DNA of 64,000 bases, from IMG/VR virus record IMGVR_UViG_3300009499_000001, positions 1-64,000 of that record. One strand, 5' to 3'. Source of the DNA: a virus. The position numbers and the translations under genes are program-made. The notes below the pieces were generated by a model, which searched no databases, was not told the DNA's origin, and saw only the letters and a program-made list of their open reading frames with translations. Positions 32,987 through 38,507 of the stretch are shown piece after piece (the stretch's first letter is position 1; each line of letters begins with the position of its first letter).

Positions 32987-33059
32987 TTGCGGGGGCCGGA
33001 GTCGAACCGGCGACCTCCAGGGTATGAACCTGGCGTGCTGGCCGCTGCACCACCCCGCT
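32987..33059 (-). tRNA. Initiator-like tRNA-Met (CAT)
   Basis: 73 bases fold perfectly by hand: acceptor GCGGGG/CCCCGC at positions 2-7/66-71, D stem GTGC/GCAC, anticodon stem CCAGG/CCTGG with loop TTCATAC, T stem GCCGG/CCGGC with loop TTCGACT. Position 1 is A opposite A72, the unpaired end that marks bacterial initiator tRNA, and the acceptor and 3' half closely follow tRNA-fMet. The anticodon stem lacks the three consecutive G-C pairs of true initiators (AGG/CCT instead). CCA is not encoded. Confidence 0.8.
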
Positions 33060-33328
33060 GTGAATGGCCGAGCGACCGGGAACCTGCCACTGGTCTGTGA
33101 GGCCGCTCGGCCAAGAATGGTTGCCCTGGAGGAGGGAGCCCAGGGCACTACAGAATACGGCCTGCCAGGAGGGAGGGCCGGCCGCTATCCTCAAAACGGC
33201 CCGGTCGGCCGCATGGACCAGACCGGGCGCACAAGAAAGGCAAGAGGACCCGCCGCCACAGCAAGACTCTCGCCGACTTGTCTTTGCGTTGTGGAAACCC
33301 AGAATGGCGGCGGATCTTGTCATTGTCC
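33060..33328 (-). other. Non-coding spacer with inverted repeats
   Basis: No supported gene. A perfect 10-base inverted repeat TGGCCGAGCG/CGCTCGGCCA spans 33065-33113, just upstream of the tRNA on the minus strand. A second, GCCCTGG/CCCAGGGC, lies near 33123-33148. The terminator-like hairpin at 33193-33227 is listed separately. Such structures may direct tRNA release from the transcript. Confidence 0.45.
33193..33227 (-). terminator. Terminator-like hairpin after RHH gene
   Basis: On the minus strand CCCGGTC and GACCGGG (33221-33227 and 33200-33206) pair across a 14-base loop, and the stem is followed by CCGTTTT. The T-run is short, so termination may be partial. It lies about 100 bases past the stop of the ribbon-helix-helix gene. 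Confidence 0.4.
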
Positions 33329-33532
33329 CTACCCCGAGAGTCCTGCAACGGCCTCAGCAGCGACTTCCTCGGCTGCCTCCTGGGCGACCTTGCGGAGGTC
33401 CAGGGCCTCGCGAAGGAGAACCCTGACCATCGGAGCGAATTTGCGGTCCTCGGCTTTTGCCAGCCGTTCGACCTTGTTGGCCAGCTTGCCGGTGACGATC
33501 AGGAATTTCGTTTTCTCAGCCTTCTCTGGCAT
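33329..33532 (-). CDS. Ribbon-helix-helix regulator (leftward)
   Basis: 67 residues: MPEKAEKTKFLIVTGKLANK, then VERLAKAEDRKFAPMVRVLLREAL fit the ribbon strand plus two helices of Arc/MetJ-type proteins. The C-terminal 20 residues are an Ala/Glu helix. It is divergently transcribed from another RHH-like gene (33688) across a 155-base AT-rich region with repeats and a strong promoter. Likely a repressor in the lysis-lysogeny switch; this is inference. Confidence 0.65.
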   Translation of the reverse strand: MPEKAEKTKFLIVTGKLANKVERLAKAEDRKFAPMVRVLLREALDLRKVAQEAAEEVAAEAVAGLSG

Positions 33533-33562
33533 TGCTGTTCGTGCCTTTGGGTCGTCAGTTCT

Positions 33563-33655
33563 AAAAACTTCTGTAACCTTCTTCCATCATCTTAACACCC
33601 AATATCGTCCTGTCAACCCCAAAACATGAAAAAAATACGAAAAACTTCTTCTAAC
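33563..33655. repeat. Direct repeats flanking the switch promoter (operator candidates)
   Basis: AAAAACTTCTnnTAAC occurs at 33563-33577 (minus one base) as AAAAACTTCTGTAACC and at 33640-33655 as AAAAACTTCTTCTAAC, bracketing the promoter. The right copy runs into the small palindrome CTTCGTCGAAG (33655-33665). The spacing and position, between two divergent RHH genes, fit operators bound by RHH dimers. Confidence 0.45.
33589..33616 (-). promoter_or_regulatory. Predicted sigma70 promoter for leftward RHH gene
   Basis: TTGACA (33611-33616) and TAAGAT (33589-33594) on the minus strand, 16 bases apart; five of six matches in the -10 box. The expected start point is near 33581, about 50 bases before the RHH ATG. 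The best promoter match in the window. Confidence 0.65.
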
Positions 33656-33687
33656 TTCGTCGAAGCCCCGTAAAGGTTCCCCGGACA

Positions 33688-34035
33688 ATGTGTTGCATGG
33701 CGAGGTCAAGGATCAAGAGAAGCTACGAAGTGGATGCAGACATCATCGAGGTGTTCGACGCATGGACTCGGCGGAAGGGACTTCAGAAGAATGCTGCCGC
33801 GCAGCTCGCCCTTTGGGTCGTCATGCGTCTCAGCGGCGCAGTCCGGGATCGTTGTCTCGATGAAATGGACGCTCGGCCTGTTAGCTGGGCCGATGCACTT
33901 TCAGCCGAACGGGACGACATCGCCCAGGCCGTTGGCCAGGCTGCCGAGAAGGCCCTTGAGGAAACCCTGGGCGAACCGGAAGTTCCACCGCGTAAGGAAG
34001 CAGCTTCGCCAGCAAAACCGGCAAAGCCCGCATAG
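33688..34035 (+). CDS. Ribbon-helix-helix-like regulator (rightward), 115 aa
   Basis: Starts at ATG 33688 or 33697 (MARSRIKRSYEVDADI). RIKRSYEVDADIIEVFDAWT, then KGLQKNAAAQLALWVVMRL resembles an RHH domain with a longer second helix. The C-terminus is Ala/Glu/Pro-rich. Divergent partner of the RHH gene at 33329; the pair takes the place where a CI/Cro pair would lie. Function inferred. Confidence 0.6.
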   Translation: MCCMARSRIKRSYEVDADIIEVFDAWTRRKGLQKNAAAQLALWVVMRLSGAVRDRCLDEMDARPVSWADALSAERDDIAQAVGQAAEKALEETLGEPEVPPRKEAASPAKPAKPA

Positions 34036-34235
34036 GCAGCTTGAGTGCGAGCTGGTAGATCATTGCGGCGAGTGCCGCGTGGACGGAAGGATCCTCACTG
34101 GTGACGACGACGATGTTGGACTGCATTGGGCAACCCCATTACCCTGCTTGCTGGTCGGCCCACTACCCCGTCGCGGGCGGGATTCGCCAGCCGGGTACAT
34201 GTTAGCACATTGTTCGGGTTTTGACAAGGGGAAAA
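34036..34235. other. Intergenic 200 bases, no supported gene
   Basis: Plus-strand frames are closed. On the minus strand a frame from 34126 (MQSNIVVVTSEDPSVHA) reads like protein for about 45 residues but continues antisense into the RHH-like gene; I do not call it. GACAAGGGG just before 34236 is the SD of the next gene. Confidence 0.4.
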
Positions 34236-35309
34236 ATGGTGATTCGGTACGATTGCCCGCAATGCGGTGCACACATGGAATCGCCGGAGGACCTCGGGGG
34301 GGAAGTGGACGAATGCCCTGTTTGCGGTGCCGCTGTGCGGGTTCCGCAGATGGCCATGCCCCCGGTCCAGCCACCTATCACAGCCGCTCCCCCCGTTATC
34401 ACAGGCCGAGGCGCAACTCGACCCTTCTCGCCCGTGGTCATCTTACGCTGGCTGGCCATCATCCCTTGTGCCTTAGTCAGTGGGCTGGCTGGCTTTTGGG
34501 TTTCTGCCGTGTGCATTGGCGGTGTGCTCGCCAACGCCGTTTCCTTGCCTGACGCTGTTGTCGTACCCATCGTTGTGTTTCTCGGATGCCTTGTGGGTGG
34601 GGCCGCGATGGCGTTTACGGGGGCTACCGTCGCGCCATCCCAAAAGGGATCCGTGGCAATGTGCCTTGGGAGCTTCGGTCTGCTCTTGAGCATCACTGTG
34701 ATTATCGGAGCGATTTCGAAAGGTGAATATGTAGGCCTCGGCGCTGGACTCGGCATCGCCTCTGGCGCCATTCCTTCGGCGGTCTGGCTTTACCGCCGTC
34801 ATCGTTCAGTCAGCCAGCCACCTTGTGTGAATCCTGAAAGCCGAGAAACCGTGATCGGGCACGAATGCCCAGAGTGCGGGGAGGCAATGGAATCACCCCA
34901 GCCCTTCGGTGGAGCGACCGAGGTTTGCCCACGTTGCCACCGTCCCGTCATCGTATCCATTCGGCGACAACTGCGTGTGGACACACCCAGCGTCCCCTTC
35001 TGGACCCATGTTCGCAGAGTTGGCGTGATCCTGCTATTGGTGATCTGGTTCCTGGGTCCGATCTGTTTGTGGTTCTGGTGTTACAGCCGTTGGCCGCGAG
35101 TGAGTTGCTGGCTGCTGGTCGCCCTGGCGTTTGTGGAACTCGGCGGGATCTACCTTCTTCTCGTGCTCGGAGCAGGAGTGGCGGGCCTTGCGTGTTCTCT
35201 CTACTCCGCAGCGATTGCACCTCTGCGACGGCTCTTTCGAACCAAGTCGGCCACCCCTCGAACTCCATCCAATCTGAAATACCCACCCCACAGCGAGGAA
35301 GAAACATGA
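34236..35309 (+). CDS. Zinc-ribbon membrane protein (cargo), 357 aa
   Basis: Start MVIRYDCPQCGAHM at 34236, AAGGGG 7 bases upstream. Two similar zinc ribbons: CPQCGAHMESPEDLGG..CPVCG near the N-terminus and CPECGEAMESPQPFGG..CPRCH near 215-240, each followed by membrane helices (about 70-180: four; about 260-330: two or three). So the protein is an internal duplication of ribbon plus membrane module. Ribbons of this kind are common in planctomycete proteins. It lies between the switch and the integrase, a typical place for lysogenic cargo. Function unknown. Confidence 0.7.
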   Translation: MVIRYDCPQCGAHMESPEDLGGEVDECPVCGAAVRVPQMAMPPVQPPITAAPPVITGRGATRPFSPVVILRWLAIIPCALVSGLAGFWVSAVCIGGVLANAVSLPDAVVVPIVVFLGCLVGGAAMAFTGATVAPSQKGSVAMCLGSFGLLLSITVIIGAISKGEYVGLGAGLGIASGAIPSAVWLYRRHRSVSQPPCVNPESRETVIGHECPECGEAMESPQPFGGATEVCPRCHRPVIVSIRRQLRVDTPSVPFWTHVRRVGVILLLVIWFLGPICLWFWCYSRWPRVSCWLLVALAFVELGGIYLLLVLGAGVAGLACSLYSAAIAPLRRLFRTKSATPRTPSNLKYPPHSEEET

Positions 35310-35590
35310 AAGACACCATCCTCCGTTTGGTCCTGCTGGCCCTCGTCCTGGGTCTCTTGCTCGGTTGCTCGGAGTCCGCCAGCGACAAACGCAGTGCCGC
35401 CCCTCAGGCCTCGGCCCGCGGGGCTGACGCTCGGAGCAAGCCGTACGTCGCCAGCGTCCTCCGCGAACCGTTCCACAAGAGCACGTGTAGATGGGCCAAG
35501 AAGATCCATACGGAGAACCTCGTCGGGTACGACAGCCGCGAGGATGCTGTGGCAGATAAGCACCGATCGTGTAAGGTGTGCAAGCCGTAG
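35306..35590 (+). CDS. Lipoprotein with Ada-like zinc-binding domain, 94 aa
   Basis: ATG at 35306 overlaps the upstream stop (ATGA). MKDTILRLVLLALVLGLLLG then C21 gives a lipobox (LLLGC) for signal peptidase II. Residues 47-94 (KPYVASVLREPFHKSTCRWA then SCKVCKP) match the small Ada-type zinc domain: C61, C89 and C92 with H58 as likely ligands. It should be anchored outside the membrane. Cotranscribed with the zinc-ribbon membrane protein; may act at the cell surface in lysogens. Confidence 0.7.
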   Translation: MKDTILRLVLLALVLGLLLGCSESASDKRSAAPQASARGADARSKPYVASVLREPFHKSTCRWAKKIHTENLVGYDSREDAVADKHRSCKVCKP

Positions 35591-35624
35591 GAGCCGTGTA
35601 TCTTCGGACATTGGAGATGACGAA

Positions 35625-35744
35625 ATGGTTGAGGCGGGCTACTTCAAAGACTTGCTGGCCGAATCCCTGGCGATTCTGATCTTTGGAGGGGTGCTCTGGG
35701 GTGGGTATCTCATTTATCGGATTCTGAACCGACGTAAGAAGTGA
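35625..35744 (+). CDS. Small single-pass membrane protein, 39 aa
   Basis: ATG at 35625 with GGAG 9 bases upstream. MVEAGYFKDLLAESLAILIF leads into a helix to about residue 33, followed by the positive tail RILNRRKK. Last gene of the cargo operon. Function unknown. Confidence 0.55.
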   Translation: MVEAGYFKDLLAESLAILIFGGVLWGGYLIYRILNRRKK

Positions 35745-35793
35745 GCGATGTGACCTCGGTTTGAGGTTAGACACGGAGGTTCGACAAGGCCTG

Positions 35794-35897
35794 CAAAAGG
35801 TTGGGACGCATCGTCCGGATGCCCCGGCGAATCCGGACACAATCGCTTATGCGAACATGAGTAACGCCATAACCCCCGACAGGCCAAAACCTTGGGA
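35794..35897 (+). promoter_or_regulatory. Candidate integrase arm sites and hairpin beside attP
   Basis: CAAAAGGTTGGGA (35794-35806) and CAAAACCTTGGGA (35885-35897) agree at 11 of 13 bases and lie on one side of the tRNA-like core. Between them GTCCGGAT/ATCCGGAC (35813-35820/35831-35838) forms an 8-base dyad, which may also end the cargo transcript. Arm-type binding by the integrase is inference. Confidence 0.35.
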
Positions 35898-35909
35898 AAG
35901 CCGGCCTCA

Positions 35910-35955
35910 CTGACTCTTAATCAGCGGGTCCGGGGTTCGAATCCCTGGCGGCGCA
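35910..35955 (+). other. attP core: 3' half of tRNA-Lys (CTT)
   Basis: Bases 35910-35955 equal the 3' part of a tRNA from the anticodon stem on: loop CTCTTAA with anticodon CTT, T stem CGGGG/CCCTG with loop TTCGAAT, acceptor strand GCGGCGC and discriminator A. No 5' half (GCGCCGC acceptor, D arm) lies upstream, and position 27 already fails to pair, so identity starts at the anticodon stem. The integrase starts 38 bases downstream. This is the classic arrangement in which integration rebuilds the host tRNA gene. Confidence 0.75.
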
Positions 35956-35993
35956 ATGACTTACGAAAATGGTGAGGCACGGGGTTAGGCACT

Positions 35994-37064
35994 ATGGCCC
36001 TGAAGAAGCTCCCCGGGTCGCTCTGGAAGCACCCGAAAACGGGCGGCTGGTACTGGCAGGTCCGCAAACCCGGCGAGAAAAAACGTCGGTCTTTTCCGAT
36101 GCGGCTGGTCGGCCAGCGGTACGCCACGAAGGTCAAGAGTCTCGCCCAAGCGCGGCAACGGCACTTGTGGAAGCAGTGGATGGGTCCGCTCGGCGCGCCT
36201 GTCCGAACCATCGAGACCTGGATCCTCGACTTCCAGGACTGGAACCGCAACACCGCCGCAGAACCTCAGGTCCGCTACAACGGCTGGATCGTCCGCCAGT
36301 TCGCTTCGAGTCAGGGGATCAGAGAGCCCATGGACATCACGCCCGAGGCCATTCAGGATTACATCACGGCCCGTCGCGAAGGCACGCTCGGGGACGACGG
36401 CGGTGCAGAACCGAAACGGAGGGCCAGTCAACGTACGCTGGTCGCTCACCGCAATGCCCTGGGGAAGTTCTGCCGGTTCCTGATGCTCCGTCGCCAGACC
36501 GACCACAACCCGGCTCGGCTGATCGAGCTGCGCCAGCCATCGAAGCGGCCCCCGCGGTATCTCACTGATCGGCAGATCAGCCGGCTCCTGAAGCAGACGA
36601 AGAAGATCGGTCCGCCGTGGATGTATCTGGCCGTCTGCGTTGGGCTGTACGAAGGCCTCCGCCGCGGGGAGATCGCAGAGCTGACCTGGGCCGACATCGG
36701 GACCGACGGCATGGTCGTGCATGCGGGGAAGACGGCGGACTGGCGGACCGTGCCGATCTTCCCCGAGATGGGGGCGGTTCTCGAATCGACGCCGCGTGGC
36801 GATGACGCCGAGTACGTCTTCCCCCGCCACAATCCGCGTTGGTGGGGAGAGCTGCTCAGTCGGATCACGGAGCAGTTGCCGGTGTTCCTCGATGCCGAAA
36901 AACAGTGGAGCCTTCTGCGGAACACGTTCGCGGTGCAGCGGGCTCGGGGTGTCGGCATGAATCGCCCGGCGACGGTCTGGGAGCTTCTAGCGTGGCTGGG
37001 CCACAAGAACCCGACGACCACAATGCGGTACGTGAACATCGCCCGGGCAGCCCGCTCACTGTGA
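35994..37064 (+). CDS. int: Tyrosine recombinase integrase
   Basis: 356 residues. SAM-like core-binding domain about 70-175; catalytic domain about 185-356 with R223 (EGLRRGE), probable K246 (AGKTADW), R309 (SLLRNTF), H337 (LGHKN) and nucleophile Y346 (TMRYVN). The box II HxxR has Ser306 where His is usual. The N-terminal 40 residues (KTGGWYWQVRKPG) resemble an arm-binding beta domain. Lies next to the tRNA-Lys half site, so it should integrate the phage there. Ends one base before the convergent gene's stop. Confidence 0.85.
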   Translation: MALKKLPGSLWKHPKTGGWYWQVRKPGEKKRRSFPMRLVGQRYATKVKSLAQARQRHLWKQWMGPLGAPVRTIETWILDFQDWNRNTAAEPQVRYNGWIVRQFASSQGIREPMDITPEAIQDYITARREGTLGDDGGAEPKRRASQRTLVAHRNALGKFCRFLMLRRQTDHNPARLIELRQPSKRPPRYLTDRQISRLLKQTKKIGPPWMYLAVCVGLYEGLRRGEIAELTWADIGTDGMVVHAGKTADWRTVPIFPEMGAVLESTPRGDDAEYVFPRHNPRWWGELLSRITEQLPVFLDAEKQWSLLRNTFAVQRARGVGMNRPATVWELLAWLGHKNPTTTMRYVNIARAARSL

Positions 37065-37065
37065 A

Positions 37066-37296
37066 CTATTCGCCCGCTTTCGATCTCGTGACCTCTCGGA
37101 TCAATTCCCGCCGCTCACGCACCTTCTCGGCCCTGTCCTCCAGAAACTCTATCAGTCCCCGGGGGTTGGAGTCCAACTCCTCTGCCACTAGGTCCAGCAC
37201 ATGGCATTGCGTCTCAAGGATCTGCGAGAGTGTACTCCCTCTCCGCGGGTCCTGGCGCTCCTGGACCGTCACTGCCATTGCCAAGGGCTCGGTCAT
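37066..37296 (-). CDS. Small helical protein, duplicate A, 76 aa
   Basis: Shares with the next gene the segment VLDLVAEELDSNPRGLIEFL (about 33-52), where the neighbour has LLAETMLKNPHGVAHLL. Starts MTEPLAMAVTVQER; an internal Met (MAVTVQ) would align better with the neighbour's MKIAVTTTITV. Acidic/basic helical C-terminus. End of the late minus-strand block, convergent with the integrase. Function unknown. Confidence 0.6.
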   Translation of the reverse strand: MTEPLAMAVTVQERQDPRRGSTLSQILETQCHVLDLVAEELDSNPRGLIEFLEDRAEKVRERRELIREVTRSKAGE

Positions 37297-37316
37297 GGGT
37301 CTTCTCGGCTTGCGGG

Positions 37317-37568
37317 TCAGGTTTCGTCCGGCTTCGCCACGTCGGCCATCCGCTTGCGGAGCAGGTGGGCCACTCCGTGCGGGTTCTTCAGCATCGTCTC
37401 GGCCAGGAGATCCAGGGTGAGCGAAAGGATCTCGCTGACCTGGGCGATGTCCACTTCTCTCTTGCCAGCTTCGCGGGCGGTGATCTCCTTGGCCAGCGCG
37501 TGGAAGCTCACGGGCCGGTTCGGCTTGTCGCTCGTGACCGTGATGGTCGTGGTGACTGCGATCTTCAT
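37317..37568 (-). CDS. Small helical protein, duplicate B, 83 aa
   Basis: MKIAVTTTITVTSDK at the start is beta-like, followed by helices with LSLTLDLLAETMLKNPHGVA, similar to duplicate A downstream. No catalytic motif. Cotranscribed with the lipoprotein gene. Possibly a tandem duplication of a late structural or lysis-accessory gene. Confidence 0.6.
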   Translation of the reverse strand: MKIAVTTTITVTSDKPNRPVSFHALAKEITAREAGKREVDIAQVSEILSLTLDLLAETMLKNPHGVAHLLRKRMADVAKPDET

Positions 37569-37578
37569 GGCATGCTCC

Positions 37579-38292
37579 TTACTTCACAAGGCCTGCCGCT
37601 TTCTTCGCGCTGCGGACCTCGGCCCTAACAATGTTCCGAAGGGGGCTTCCTTCGGGCCCCGCCGCCTTCGCGATGCTCGCCTTGGTGCCGTTCGCATGGT
37701 CCGTGTCTTCCACGCCCGTAACAATGGCCCCTAAAGTCCGACTGAGTCGGTCCTTCTTGCGAACCTTGAGAATCCAGAACACCGCGCCGGCAAGGCCCAG
37801 GAGAAGGATGAGCAGCATGGCCCACGGGTAGCGGTCTTGGACAACGGCGACAGCGCCCACAGCGACACCAGCCACGCACAGGGCGATCCCCAGGCGCGCC
37901 ATCTTCAACCAGATACAGACCACGACGCCTGAGACGATGCAGAGGGCGGCAACGCCGTAGAGGATCATGTTGCCCCGGCTGAGAGCCTTGGCTGAGAATT
38001 GGAGACTCCCAGCTTCCCCGGCCGCCCCATTGTTGATCGTCGCCTTGGGCGGCGTGTAGTTGAACTTCTCGGCCGCCTTGTCGCTGCTGGTCGACAGGCC
38101 CGGCCCCTTCGCCTTCACCGAGGTTTTCGTTCGGCTCGTCGGCACGCCCCGACTGTCAAGGCGCTCGGTGGTCTTCTCGGTGGTCACTTCGGCCGGGGTG
38201 ACCTTCGTTCTGTTCCAGACGCCGCAACCGGGAAGACCCAGCGCAAGCACAAGGGCGATGCACAGCATCAGTCTGATGGTCTTGGTGTTCAT
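37579..38292 (-). CDS. Lipoprotein with membrane helices, lysis-region candidate, 237 aa
   Basis: MNTKTIRLMLCIALVLALGL then PGC23 gives a lipobox. Residues 40-100 are polar, then three hydrophobic helices (about 107-128, 131-150, 155-175) and a basic C-terminal tail. A lipoprotein with several membrane helices next to a small TM/coiled-coil gene (38289) recalls spanin/holin pairs, though the extra helices are not typical. ATGA-coupled upstream. Confidence 0.55.
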   Translation of the reverse strand: MNTKTIRLMLCIALVLALGLPGCGVWNRTKVTPAEVTTEKTTERLDSRGVPTSRTKTSVKAKGPGLSTSSDKAAEKFNYTPPKATINNGAAGEAGSLQFSAKALSRGNMILYGVAALCIVSGVVVCIWLKMARLGIALCVAGVAVGAVAVVQDRYPWAMLLILLLGLAGAVFWILKVRKKDRLSRTLGAIVTGVEDTDHANGTKASIAKAAGPEGSPLRNIVRAEVRSAKKAAGLVK

Positions 38293-38498
38293 GGTCTCGC
38301 CTCGATTCCGAGCTTGCCTTCGATCCGGCTCAAGCGCTGGTCGATGCTCGCGTAGCGGGCCTCAGCCTTGGTGATCCGAGCGGCATTGCCCTCGACGGTC
38401 GTGTACATGCAGCCCCACGCGATGCCGGCGCCGAGGAACATGCCCAAGACGATCAGCACGATCCCAACCCACGCGGCGAGTTTGCCGTCCTTAATCAT
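38289..38498 (-). CDS. Small membrane protein with coiled-coil tail, holin/spanin candidate, 69 aa
   Basis: One helix at 8-30 (LAAWVGIVLIVLGMFLGAGI), followed by a short coiled coil (ARITKAEARYASIDQRLSRI). Size and topology fit a holin or an i-spanin-like protein. Lies 9 bases after the giant polyvalent gene and ATGA-overlaps the lipoprotein gene. Role inferred from context only. Confidence 0.55.
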   Translation of the reverse strand: MIKDGKLAAWVGIVLIVLGMFLGAGIAWGCMYTTVEGNAARITKAEARYASIDQRLSRIEGKLGIEARP

Positions 38499-38507
38499 CT
38501 CACTCTC

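Noticed and set aside
32160-33323. Long open frame through the operon leader and tRNA
   Set aside because: It crosses the tRNA and hairpin region; only the part from the SD-preceded ATG at 32528 looks coding.
33881-34126. Minus-strand frame starting MQSNIVVVTSEDPS
   Set aside because: Reads plausibly for 45 residues but lies antisense to the RHH-like gene and turns low-complexity; no good SD.
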